A stretch of DNA of 64,000 nt from CAYJAD01 sp964370835 (GTDB lineage Bacteria > Desulfobacterota > Desulfovibrionia > Desulfovibrionales > Desulfovibrionaceae): NCBI GenBank assembly GCA_964370835.1, contig CAYJLO010000005.1, positions 1 to 64,000 of the forward strand, written 5' to 3'. Positions 46,249-54,512 of this stretch are shown in pieces. The position numbers were made by a program, and so were the translations under genes. The number at the start of each line of letters is the position of its first letter. Positions within the stretch are counted from its first letter, which is position 1. The notes under the pieces are model-generated. The model was not told the origin of the DNA, did no database searches, and saw only the letters and a program-made list of their open reading frames with translations.

Positions 46249-46559
46249 GGTGCATTTATGTGGAAAAAAAGGCTGTTTAATGAAATTCATTTATTGCCAA
46301 AAAAGAGGCTAAAAAAAGTATTTTTTAATAAAAATTTAACTGTAAATTTTTATTAAACGCTTGTAAAAAGTCACATGCAAATACAAGATAAAGTGCGTTT
46401 AGATACTATTTTTTTGTTAAATAAATATTTTTTTATTGTTATATTTTAAATAGTTTTGTACTGAATGTTTTTTTATTTTTTTTCATACTTGACAAATAAA
46501 GTAGGAATGCTTTAAAAGGTTTTTAATGAATTTGAAAACAACATTCAATTTCTAAATAA
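46249..46559. other. Divergent intergenic region, flagellin / lipoprotein
   Basis: Very AT-rich DNA with T-tracts and A-tracts and no coding frame. A TTAATAAAAATTT / AAATTTTTATTAA inverted repeat lies near 46335-46360. It may be intrinsically bent or bound by nucleoid proteins. I find no clear promoter for the lipoprotein gene. Confidence 0.4.
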
Positions 46560-46571
46560 CGTATACAGTAC
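46560..46571. repeat. Repeat copy 2, CGTATACAGTAC, upstream of the lipoprotein gene
   Basis: An exact copy of the 12-mer at 46209-46220, 23 nt before the TTG start of the lipoprotein gene. Both copies sit in the leaders of the divergent pair. Confidence 0.5.
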
Positions 46572-46594
46572 CCACGATTCAAGGAGTTTTGAGA

Positions 46595-47056
46595 TTGAAA
46601 CTACAGCGTTATATACTGCTCATGGTCTTAGTATTTACTTTGGGCGGATGCGCATCACAAGGTAGGGTGCCTGGCAATAAAATAACGGGCCAAGATTTTG
46701 TGGAAATAAGTGATTTCTTCCACGCTTACATGGAAGCTTTTAACAGCCGAGATATGTATAAACTTATAGGGTTTTATGCGCCTCACTCACTCACGTATGT
46801 ACTGAATGAAGATGAAGGGTATTATTTGACTAAAGATGCTCTCCTTAAAGCCTTTGAGCTTAAAAAAGAAGGCTGGGCACAGAAAAATATGCATCTTGAA
46901 GAAGTGAAGATTTCAAACTCCAGCGCCACTGGAAGCACGGTAACAGTGAATGTGGAGTTTTCAGTCAACAGTAATACATGGCTTGGAGAATATAACATAA
47001 GGTATGCTGTTGATAAGGTGAACGGACAGTATCAAATTGTCCGAGAAAATATGTAG
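46595..47056 (+). CDS. Lipoprotein with NTF2/SnoaL-like domain
   Basis: A 153-aa predicted lipoprotein. The signal peptide ends in the lipobox LGGC (Cys around residue 19), so it is anchored to a membrane. The rest (residues ~35-153) has the layout of an NTF2/SnoaL cone fold: EISDFFHAYMEAFNSRDMYKLIGFYAPHS as the first helices, then a TKDALLKAFE helix and three or four long strands. These domains often bind ligands or act as scaffolds; no catalytic residues can be assigned. I use the TTG at 46595 because AAGGAG lies 8 nt upstream; another TTG six bases earlier is too close. It is divergent from flagellin, with the 12-bp repeat in both leaders. Confidence 0.75.
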   Translation: MKLQRYILLMVLVFTLGGCASQGRVPGNKITGQDFVEISDFFHAYMEAFNSRDMYKLIGFYAPHSLTYVLNEDEGYYLTKDALLKAFELKKEGWAQKNMHLEEVKISNSSATGSTVTVNVEFSVNSNTWLGEYNIRYAVDKVNGQYQIVRENM

Positions 47057-47138
47057 TGCACACCTTTCTGAGATGAGTGTGCATAGAGGGGAGGATGGGA
47101 ATTATTTTTAATGACGGTATAGCGAGGAGTGGAGTTGA

Positions 47139-47399
47139 GTGATACTGAATGAAAAGTATTTTTCTGAAGCGCATAAGGAAATTTTAGGACAACTAAGTAC
47201 CTGTTACAAAGAGTTGTTTGAACATTCTGGGCACGGAAAAATGAGCATTGAAATGCGCTTTTTAAAACGCGGGCAGAAAGAGATTTTGATTAACTGTGGC
47301 AGAGAATATCGCTTTACGGTGGATTGCTGCGAAACTTGCTCCAAGGGTAAAACTTGTGAACGTATAGAGTCTATTAGCGAGAAATATACCAAGGAGTAA
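47139..47399 (+). CDS. Small Cys-rich protein of unknown function
   Basis: An 86-aa protein starting with GTG (47139), preceded by GAGGAGTGGAG. It has no signal peptide or membrane helix. The C-terminal part carries CCETCSKGKTCER, with four cysteines in 12 residues that could bind a metal, plus a basic patch (RFLKRGQKE). It lies between the lipoprotein and the major prepilin, 82 nt after the former. I do not recognise a family. A 4-Cys zinc or iron-sulfur site is a guess. Confidence 0.6.
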   Translation: MILNEKYFSEAHKEILGQLSTCYKELFEHSGHGKMSIEMRFLKRGQKEILINCGREYRFTVDCCETCSKGKTCERIESISEKYTKE

Positions 47400-47470
47400 C
47401 TTACTTACCATTTTTATGGGCCCTGCCTGTCTAGAGGGACTAGAAGGCTGTTATATTTAGAGGAGAAAAT

Positions 47471-47483
47471 CGTCATTGTGACG
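47471..47483. promoter_or_regulatory. Short palindrome upstream of the major prepilin gene
   Basis: CGTCA-TTG-TGACG, a 5-bp inverted repeat 72 nt before the pilin ATG. It may be an operator; no promoter boxes in the region are convincing. Confidence 0.25.
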
Positions 47484-47554
47484 TGATTTGGGCAGATTCT
47501 GAGGCGGAATTGCACAATCAAAGAGTGTAATTTACTTTAGGAGTTTATTTAATC

Positions 47555-48553
47555 ATGTTTACTTTACGTAAAAAAAGCAAACAGTCCGGTTTCACATTGA
47601 TGGAACTACTCATCGTTATCGCCATCCTTGGCTTACTTCTTGGCCTTATTGCCCCCCGTCTTGGTGGTATCACCGCCAGCACCGCTGACAACGTTTGCGA
47701 TACCAACAACAAAGGTATTCGCGGCATGACAGCTCTCTTCCTTGAAACCAACGGTACATTACCATCTGGTTTAACCAACATGGTTGAATATTCTGCTGCT
47801 GACACTGCAGTACTTGCTAGCATCCAAAATGCTGCAACTCCTTATGATGCTGACGCTGGCACAGGTGAAGAAGTTATCTCTGCTGCTTTTGCTGGTCGTA
47901 ACTATCCTGGTCTTTACGAAATTAGCCAAGCTGAATTCCAAGACTTGGCTGCTTTGGGTGTAACAACCGTACATAACTTAGTAGGTTGGGACGCTACTGC
48001 TGCTACACCAGCTGCTCGTGCTATGCATGAAGGTAACCTTGCTGCAGGTTCCCCTGTTATGATGCTCGGCGTTGGTGGTGGTGACACTCCTGCATTGGTA
48101 GATATTAATAGTGCTGATTACTTTGACGCCATGCCTGGTGCTACTAGCACATTTGGTGCTGACGGTACTATTGCTGGTAACCCATCTTGGTGGGGTCGTA
48201 TTGCTATGGCCGTTAACGACAAGTGCGACTTAGTAACTTCCGGTCTTATCACCGCTTCTGCCCTTTGCCCCACAGCTGTATTGGCTGAAGGCTTATTCTC
48301 TCATGAAGAATTCTTCATCATTCTTCCACGTCTTCAAGGTACTGTTGACCGCGCTGACATGATTGCTTTAGCTGGAACCATTGCTAACACTTCTTGGGTA
48401 GCTGCTACCGAAGGTGGCACAGCAATAGCTAACGGCGAACTCGTAGAAGTTGCATACTTAGAAGCTCAAGAAGCTTGGCAGTTTGAAGTTGCTTGCCCAG
48501 AAGGTCACAAGTGGCCTGCTCCTGATGCCGAAGCTTGGATCCCACTTCCATAA
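47555..48553 (+). CDS. Major type IV prepilin-like protein
   Basis: A 332-aa prepilin. A short basic leader (MFTLRKKSKQSG) ends at Gly12, and cleavage before Phe13 would expose FTLMELLIVIAILGLL with Glu at +5, required for pilus assembly. The long hydrophobic helix is followed by a globular domain of ~280 residues, about twice the usual size of PilA/MshA, with four cysteines and Ala/Gly/Thr-rich loops. Codon use differs from its neighbours, with strong use of GCT, GGT and AAC, as expected for a highly expressed gene. TTAGGAG precedes the ATG, and a strong terminator follows while assembly genes continue downstream. Hence it is probably the main subunit of the pilus or pseudopilus encoded at 48.7-61.9 kb. 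Confidence 0.9.
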   Translation: MFTLRKKSKQSGFTLMELLIVIAILGLLLGLIAPRLGGITASTADNVCDTNNKGIRGMTALFLETNGTLPSGLTNMVEYSAADTAVLASIQNAATPYDADAGTGEEVISAAFAGRNYPGLYEISQAEFQDLAALGVTTVHNLVGWDATAATPAARAMHEGNLAAGSPVMMLGVGGGDTPALVDINSADYFDAMPGATSTFGADGTIAGNPSWWGRIAMAVNDKCDLVTSGLITASALCPTAVLAEGLFSHEEFFIILPRLQGTVDRADMIALAGTIANTSWVAATEGGTAIANGELVEVAYLEAQEAWQFEVACPEGHKWPAPDAEAWIPLP

Positions 48554-48576
48554 TTATAGCGTAATTGCTTAAACTT

Positions 48577-48646
48577 AGACGGTGGGCTTGCCCACCGTCT
48601 TTTCCGTACGCATTTTGATGGTGGGGGTGAAATCTCCACCATCTTT
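48577..48646 (+). terminator. Tandem hairpins between prepilin and assembly genes
   Basis: Hairpin 1: GACGGTGGG-CTTG-CCCACCGTC (48578-48599) followed by TTTT. Hairpin 2: GATGGTGG (48617-48624) with CCACCATC (48636-48643) followed by TTT. The first is a strong intrinsic terminator. Partial read-through would give abundant pilin and less machinery from one promoter. Confidence 0.82.
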
Positions 48647-48671
48647 ACCAAAGAGAGAAAGAGAGACAGCC

Positions 48672-50273
48672 ATGGCATTAAAAGATATTTTCAGCCGCTT
48701 AGGCGCTTCTGCCACGTCCGTCAAGGGTGGCATGGGGCAAAAGGGCGGTAATACACTCATGGTGGCTGTTCTTGAAGAATTTTCCGCCCGCGGCGTCTTG
48801 GTTCGCAAAAAATCCAAGGGGCAAATAGAGTTGTTGCGCTTTATGGAAGTGGCCTTTGAGCAATCCATAGACAGTCCCAAATTACGCTTGGCGCATTTGT
48901 TTAAGCAATGGGGTGCCATTTCTACAAAAAAACTTCTAGTCGTCAGTGACGAATTTACTTCCACCATTGCTGAATTGCCTAAGCCACAAAAAATGGGACG
49001 TTTTGGCAAAAAAAAGGCTCAGAATGCTCTCAATGTTGCTGCTCGTTTTGAAATCAACCCTTTTTTAGATTACCCCGCCCATGAAGCCATGGTCAGCGTA
49101 TATGTGCCGCCTTCTCCCAAGGGGGAGTTTGATGAATATGGCCTTGATGATTCCACCACGATGCAAGCCATTATTTTTGCTCTGCATGAAAAAAGCTATG
49201 AAAGTCTTGAGCAAGTGTGTGCCAGTCTTAAAATGAAGTTGGTGGGGGTCATGCCGCATGAGGTCTTTGCCTTTGCTCACTGCGCGCCGCAAGGTTCCAC
49301 CATGGATGTTAAGCTCATGAGTGTGGACAATGAAAGGCCGCGCATTCTCGTTAATTGGCGCCCCTATGATGCCTTAGTGGCTCTGGCCGTCAATAATATG
49401 CCTGTCTCCTTTCAGCAGCATGAATTTGCATCGGAAGATTCTGCCATTGAATCTACGTTAAACATGGTGGATGAATTGGTGCAAGATTACGAAGGCAATT
49501 TTAAAACACAACCACTTATTATTTTAGGCGGTGAAGGCGGGGAGCAAAATTGGCGCACCTTGGTGGGAGAGTATGCCCCCAATGCCGAGGTAAAACGCTG
49601 GGATGTGGAGTTTGACCTGCCCGACGTGCAAAGCCCCGGAGTGGTGCCCGCTCGTTATATGACGGCTTTAAGCGCCGCCTCACAAGCTCTGTGCAAATAT
49701 TGCCACGGGCTGGCGGTGGACAACCATATCCCCTTACATACTAAAATTGTGGCACATCCATTGGCTTTGCCCGCCATGATTCTCGCCTTTTTTATTTTTT
49801 GCATGGGTGTGGAAGCCTCTTGGCTTAAATACCAAGTGCTCGATTCAGAAAATACCATAGCCGCCTTGGAAGAAGATAAAAAAGTCTTGGATGCCGCAGT
49901 TAAAAAAGGGCAGGACGCTGTGGCTAGGTTCAACGCGCTTTCTCAGGAACAACGAATAATTAAACAACAAACTCAATTGTTGGATACGGGTTTGCTAGAC
50001 AGGCAGTATTTATTACGTGGCTTTTTGGCAGGTCTTATGGATGTGACCCCGGAGTCTGTGCAGCTCAATGATATACAGCAATTTTCTGATCAGGTGTGGT
50101 TTTTGGCAGGTTCGGCCAAGCAATATGAGGCCGTAAGTCGCTATGTGGTGCAGCTCAAAAATTTGCCCATGGTGCGCCATTGCCGCTTGGAAAAAAGTTC
50201 GCAAATGACGTCAAAGGAAGGAGAAGAGGTCTATTTTTCCTTTTCGTTGCAAATCAGGTTGGAGGAAGAGTAA
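48672..50273 (+). CDS. PilM-PilN fusion-type pilus assembly protein
   Basis: A 533-aa protein combining two roles that are separate in classical T4aP systems. Residues ~1-345 are cytoplasmic with the spacing of an actin-like PilM/GspL domain (MVAVLEEFSARGVLVRK at the start, ILVNWRPYDALVALAVN late), followed by one membrane helix (residues ~364-382), a coiled coil (EDKKVLDAAVKKGQ) and a PilN-like periplasmic domain (LRGFLAGLMDVTPESVQLNDIQ... to the end). GspL and MshI have a comparable layout. The start at 48672 is chosen because translation upstream would run through both hairpins. It ends directly at the PilO start. It should form the inner-membrane platform linking the ATPases to the periplasm. 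Confidence 0.75.
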   Translation: MALKDIFSRLGASATSVKGGMGQKGGNTLMVAVLEEFSARGVLVRKKSKGQIELLRFMEVAFEQSIDSPKLRLAHLFKQWGAISTKKLLVVSDEFTSTIAELPKPQKMGRFGKKKAQNALNVAARFEINPFLDYPAHEAMVSVYVPPSPKGEFDEYGLDDSTTMQAIIFALHEKSYESLEQVCASLKMKLVGVMPHEVFAFAHCAPQGSTMDVKLMSVDNERPRILVNWRPYDALVALAVNNMPVSFQQHEFASEDSAIESTLNMVDELVQDYEGNFKTQPLIILGGEGGEQNWRTLVGEYAPNAEVKRWDVEFDLPDVQSPGVVPARYMTALSAASQALCKYCHGLAVDNHIPLHTKIVAHPLALPAMILAFFIFCMGVEASWLKYQVLDSENTIAALEEDKKVLDAAVKKGQDAVARFNALSQEQRIIKQQTQLLDTGLLDRQYLLRGFLAGLMDVTPESVQLNDIQQFSDQVWFLAGSAKQYEAVSRYVVQLKNLPMVRHCRLEKSSQMTSKEGEEVYFSFSLQIRLEEE

Positions 50274-50858
50274 ATGGCCAAGCAATTTTCCATCATAGAG
50301 CGCTGGGGTGTGGTGAGCTTGCTCATAGTGGGCTGCATTTACTTGTATCTGAACTACTTTCGCGACGCCATCATTGATGAACATAAAGCCCTCGTTAAGA
50401 AAAATAATGAAATTGTAAAAGCTATCAATGAAACGGTTCCACCGGATAATATTGAATCCATAGAAGCAAGGGTGAGTAAGTTACAAAATGAAGTCAATGT
50501 GCTTAAAAAAAAGTATAATGAAGTAAAAGCACTACGCCTTGCCGATGAAAGTCGTGAAGAAGAAATGGTTTTGCGTATTAACGAAATGGCTGCCAATAAT
50601 GGGCTTCATGTGAATCAACTGGCCCCGTATACGGAAGATTCTAAAAAAACTTCCTCTTTGTTTGCATCGGTGCAGACGGAACAAAAAGCCATGGAAAGAA
50701 TTTTATATACTGTGAATCTTACAGGGTCTTTTACGTCGGTGTATGAGTTTTTTTCGGAATTACGCTCATTACCTTCGGTGGTAAATGTGACCAATGTTAG
50801 AATCATGAGAAACAAGGATGCCGAAGATGTCAGCGTTAAGTTATTATTTATTATCTAA
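50274..50858 (+). CDS. pilO: PilO-like pilus assembly protein
   Basis: A 194-aa bitopic inner-membrane protein: one helix (residues ~12-30), a coiled coil (residues ~45-105, NIESIEARVSKLQNEVNVLKK) and a ferredoxin-like C-terminal domain (residues ~110-194, RILYTVNLTGSFTSVYEFFSELRSLP). This matches PilO/MshJ. It starts one base after the previous stop and overlaps the next gene, indicating translational coupling. Confidence 0.82.
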   Translation: MAKQFSIIERWGVVSLLIVGCIYLYLNYFRDAIIDEHKALVKKNNEIVKAINETVPPDNIESIEARVSKLQNEVNVLKKKYNEVKALRLADESREEEMVLRINEMAANNGLHVNQLAPYTEDSKKTSSLFASVQTEQKAMERILYTVNLTGSFTSVYEFFSELRSLPSVVNVTNVRIMRNKDAEDVSVKLLFII

Positions 50859-51591
50859 GGTGCGTCATTTTTCTGTGGCATTTTTGATGTTGGCCTTGTT
50901 CCCTCTGTGCTCTGTGCAGGCGGCGGAAAAAAACACCACAACGGTAAGTTCCAAAGCCAATGCCGTTGCTGAGACTTCTGTGCAGGGCGCGGTAAATTCT
51001 TCTCATGTTCCCAATATCTCTGCGGCGCAAAAAGAAGCGGCAGAACAAAAAGCGGCAGGCGAAGGCACGCAACCCCCTGCCACCGGTGCAGCAGTAAATG
51101 CAGCAGAAGGTACAGCAGAAGGGGAGCAGGCCGCGCAACATGTATTGCCTGAGTCTAAATCTTCCAGTGCCCTGTATTTAAGCACTTTTGATGCCTCTCG
51201 AAAGCGTTGCCCTTTTTCAAAAATGGTGGATAGCCATGCACCGGTTACAGATACCACATGGTATACTGACGCCGCCGAAGATAGTGATGATGGTCAAGAG
51301 CGCGAGCCAGAAGATTTTCGTTTTGATGGTAGAAATAAACCCAACCATGCCAGCTACGAGCGATTGCCCAATATAAAGGTTACGGGTCTTATGCAAGTGG
51401 GCGGGCGGCGTGCTGTTTCAGCCAATATTCAAAATAAGGGTGTTTGTATTTTATATGAGAATGACAACGTGGTCATTGAGGCCAATGCCAAGACAAATTT
51501 GTCTAAATCCTTAATGATTAAAAAAATACATCTCAATGGTATGACAGTGGTTTTAGATGACGGCAATGAAATAACAGGGAAGTTTTATTAA
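50827..51591 (+). CDS. PilP-like periplasmic protein
   Basis: A 254-aa protein with a signal peptide (cleavage near SVQA), an Ala/Glu/Gln-rich linker (residues ~25-110), and a C-terminal PilP/GspC-homology-like beta domain: LPNIKVTGLMQVGGRRAVSANIQNKG... ending KIHLNGMTVVLDDGNEITGKFY. It should connect the PilN/O platform to the secretin. It has no lipobox, unlike classical PilP. I use the ATG at 50827, preceded by AAGGA; an ATG three codons earlier is possible. The start overlaps pilO by 32 nt. Confidence 0.7.
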   Translation: MSALSYYLLSKVRHFSVAFLMLALFPLCSVQAAEKNTTTVSSKANAVAETSVQGAVNSSHVPNISAAQKEAAEQKAAGEGTQPPATGAAVNAAEGTAEGEQAAQHVLPESKSSSALYLSTFDASRKRCPFSKMVDSHAPVTDTTWYTDAAEDSDDGQEREPEDFRFDGRNKPNHASYERLPNIKVTGLMQVGGRRAVSANIQNKGVCILYENDNVVIEANAKTNLSKSLMIKKIHLNGMTVVLDDGNEITGKFY

Positions 51592-51592
51592 T

Positions 51593-53410
51593 ATGAGCGA
51601 AAAAATTTCATTTTTCAAAACAGCATGCTCTAGTATGGTGTTACTTTGTGTCCTGCTTTTGTCTTTTTCTGCCAGCACAGCGCAGGCAGCACAAGCTGGA
51701 GGCACATCTCACGCGCCCATTGTGGAGGTGTTTCAATTTGATAAGACTCCTCTCAGTGAAATTTTACGCTTAATTTCTGAAATGACAGGGCAAAATGTGG
51801 TGGCCACGCCGGAAGTGCAAAACCTGCCCATTTCCATTTTTTTAAAGGATGTTACCCCAATTCTTGCTTTGGAAGTCATTTGTAAGACCTATAATTTGTG
51901 GTTTAGCGAGCAAGACAACATTATTCGCGTCATGAAGGTGGAAGAATACGGACGTGAGCTTACTTTGCGCCGTGATGAGCAAACACGCGTGTATAATCTT
52001 AAGTTTGCTTCTTGTTATACTGTGGGTGAAGCCATTAAAAATGTTTTTGGTTCAAGGGTGTTACTTACTAGTCCTGAAATTGTGGAAAGCTATGGCCATG
52101 TGGGGACCGATGAATTTCCTGATATCGGAGTAGATCCGGATCCTGATACTGAAAATATGGAAGTTCAAGATATTACGTATGATAAAAAGGAAAAGGGCGT
52201 CACGGAGCTTGCCGGTTTAAAAATGGACGAAGTGGACCTTGGACGTATGGCACGTCTCTTACGAGATGGTGGTGACTTCACACCAGAAATGCTGCTTGAG
52301 CGTCAAATTGGTCAGGCGAGAGCTTTGATGACGATTTTCCCGCGCAATAACAGTGTGATTATGCGTTCGGTGGATTCTGGTTTACTCAAAGAAGTTGGCG
52401 AGCTCATTGCGCAAATAGATACCCCCACCAGAGAGCTTTTACTGGAGGTAAAGATTTTAGGTATTACTTTAGAAGATGGCATGGAATCCTTCTTTGATTT
52501 AAGTTTTTCTGACGTAAATACAGCTACAAACAGCACTTTGGGTTTACTTTCTCAAGCAGGTTCTTTAACGCCATCACCGGCATCCTTTGCTTTTTCTTTT
52601 ATCAATAGCAAAATTGACGCAAGCTTAAGTATGCTTGAGCGTGAAGGAAGAGTGACGGAATTGAGCACACCTATGATGTTTGTGGCCAATAATGCGGCGG
52701 GTAAATTCTTTCAGGGTGTGGAAATTCCCATTCGTGAAGGGTATACTGTTACACAGCCGCAATTTAGCGAAAGCGGCACGCAAATATCACCTGCTCAAGT
52801 GAGCACTACCTATAGAACGGAAGAAGTGGGCTTTAGGCTTGAAATAGCTCCTTCCATCAATGAAGACCGCACCGTCACCATGAAAATCATGACGGAAATG
52901 TCTCAAGCTGGTATTGGGCAAGGTCCGGCTTTTGATTATGCCATCAATGGGATTTCAAGAACAGGCGAAACCGACACCATTATTACCACAGAACTTGAAG
53001 ATATTGTCATGGGTATGGATGGGCAAACCCTTATTCAGGAGACCATTACCGACACGGAAGAAAAAGTTCCTTTTTTGGGTGATATCCCCATTTTAGGCTT
53101 CTTTTTCACCGATACTGTGAAAAATGCAACACGTAAAGAGCTTGTCATGCTCATTACGCCGCATATCATCATGACACCGCATGAGGCAGAAAGATTAAAA
53201 GCTGAGGTGTTGTCTAAAAATTCTAGTCATCCATATGAAACACAAGGAAAAGGAAAGTTGCTTCAACTTGATGAAAAAACTGGAATTTTAGAGCAAACAA
53301 CGGAAGGTGCCCTTGGTAAAACTCCTTTCCCCTTCAATATGGGCAAAGCAGTACGTAAGTTAGCTTATGGCAATCGCACCAAAGGTGCTCTTGTGGAAAT
53401 TGGTGAATAG
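51593..53410 (+). CDS. Secretin, PilQ/MshL/GspD family
   Basis: A 605-aa outer-membrane channel protein. Signal peptide ends at AQA (residues ~32-33). The N-terminal N0-like domain (VFQFDKTPLSEILRLISEMTGQNVVATPEVQ) precedes an N1/STN region (KFASCYTVGEAIKNVFG), and the C-terminal secretin domain (residues ~280-535) ends with VPFLGDIPILGFFFTDT and LVMLITPHII. The extra ~65 C-terminal residues are uncommon. It forms the exit pore for the pilus. The gene lies one base after the PilP-like gene. Confidence 0.9.
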   Translation: MSEKISFFKTACSSMVLLCVLLLSFSASTAQAAQAGGTSHAPIVEVFQFDKTPLSEILRLISEMTGQNVVATPEVQNLPISIFLKDVTPILALEVICKTYNLWFSEQDNIIRVMKVEEYGRELTLRRDEQTRVYNLKFASCYTVGEAIKNVFGSRVLLTSPEIVESYGHVGTDEFPDIGVDPDPDTENMEVQDITYDKKEKGVTELAGLKMDEVDLGRMARLLRDGGDFTPEMLLERQIGQARALMTIFPRNNSVIMRSVDSGLLKEVGELIAQIDTPTRELLLEVKILGITLEDGMESFFDLSFSDVNTATNSTLGLLSQAGSLTPSPASFAFSFINSKIDASLSMLEREGRVTELSTPMMFVANNAAGKFFQGVEIPIREGYTVTQPQFSESGTQISPAQVSTTYRTEEVGFRLEIAPSINEDRTVTMKIMTEMSQAGIGQGPAFDYAINGISRTGETDTIITTELEDIVMGMDGQTLIQETITDTEEKVPFLGDIPILGFFFTDTVKNATRKELVMLITPHIIMTPHEAERLKAEVLSKNSSHPYETQGKGKLLQLDEKTGILEQTTEGALGKTPFPFNMGKAVRKLAYGNRTKGALVEIGE

Positions 53411-53411
53411 T

Positions 53412-54512
53412 ATGAGCTTAGAAGGTCAAAGCACATTTAAAACATGCACGCCTCTTGATGAACTTTTGCAAGACACCATAAAGCTTAGAGGTTCGGACTT
53501 GCATTTGACGCTAAATTCTTTGCCCTTGGTGCGTATTGATGGTGAATTGGCTAAGCTACCAAGGGAAGTTTTGTGCAAAGCGTGCCTAGATAACTACTTA
53601 CTACCCATTCTTACGGAGAGGCAGAAAACAGTATTAAGCGAACAACTTTCGGTGGATACAGCTTACAATTTAAATGAAGAAACACGTTTTCGCGTGAATA
53701 TATTTTATCAGCGCGGGGCTTTGGCGGCGGTATTTCGTCAATTACCGCATATAAAGTTATCTTTGGAGGCTTTAGGTATTCCTGAAGGTGTGCATTATTT
53801 TTCTGATCTTAAAGATGGTCTCGTCTTGGTTACAGGGCCTACAGGATCTGGTAAATCAACCACCCTTGCGGCCATCATTGATAAAATAAATAAGAGCAAG
53901 CCTTGTCATATTATTACCATCGAAGATCCTGTGGAATTTGTACATAATAATCAGAAGGCTCTTATTACACAAAGGGAGCTTTTTACCGATGTGCCTACAT
54001 TTTCTGGCGCGTTACGTGATGCCATGCGTGAAGACCCCGATGTTATTTTGGTGGGCGAAATGCGTGACCTTGATACCATGCGCACCGCCATTATGGCTGC
54101 AGAGACAGGTCACCTTGTATTTTCCACCCTCCACTCCAGAGACGCAGAGTCCACATTGGCGCGTATGGTTGGTGTTTTTCCCATTGAAGAGCAAACGCAA
54201 ATACGTCAGCAGTTATCATCGACACTTAAAGGCGTCATTTCACAACGTTTGCTAAAGCGAGCAGGCGAAAGCGGGCGTGTGGCCGCTGTGGAGGTCATGC
54301 GTGTGACACCGGCCATTTCTAATATTATTCGTACAAACAAATTGGAACAAATGTATTCGGCCATAGAAACAGGGGCCAAGTTTGGCATGCAAACCATGGA
54401 GCTTTCACTTGTTAAGCTTTATCGCGATGGGCTTATCGATAGAGAAACGGCCATCCGCATGGCAAAAAGTGAATCGGTGATTACTCCAAGATTGGATGTG
54501 ATTGATGCTTAA
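53412..54512 (+). CDS. pilT: PilT-like retraction ATPase
   Basis: A 366-aa hexameric ATPase. Walker A GPTGSGKST lies at residues ~142-150, the Asp box ITIEDPVEF, Walker B DPDVILVGEMRD and His box TGHLVFSTLHS follow, and the end AKFGMQTMELSLVKLYRDGLI matches PilT/PilU. I chose ATG 53412, one base after the secretin stop; an earlier in-frame ATG lies inside that gene. PilT powers pilus retraction, which separates this locus from most type II secretion systems. Confidence 0.88.
   Translation: MSLEGQSTFKTCTPLDELLQDTIKLRGSDLHLTLNSLPLVRIDGELAKLPREVLCKACLDNYLLPILTERQKTVLSEQLSVDTAYNLNEETRFRVNIFYQRGALAAVFRQLPHIKLSLEALGIPEGVHYFSDLKDGLVLVTGPTGSGKSTTLAAIIDKINKSKPCHIITIEDPVEFVHNNQKALITQRELFTDVPTFSGALRDAMREDPDVILVGEMRDLDTMRTAIMAAETGHLVFSTLHSRDAESTLARMVGVFPIEEQTQIRQQLSSTLKGVISQRLLKRAGESGRVAAVEVMRVTPAISNIIRTNKLEQMYSAIETGAKFGMQTMELSLVKLYRDGLIDRETAIRMAKSESVITPRLDVIDA

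Noticed and set aside
48582..48671. TTG-type start upstream of the PilM-PilN fusion at 48582
   Set aside because: That frame would begin inside the terminator hairpin. ATG 48672 is the sensible start.
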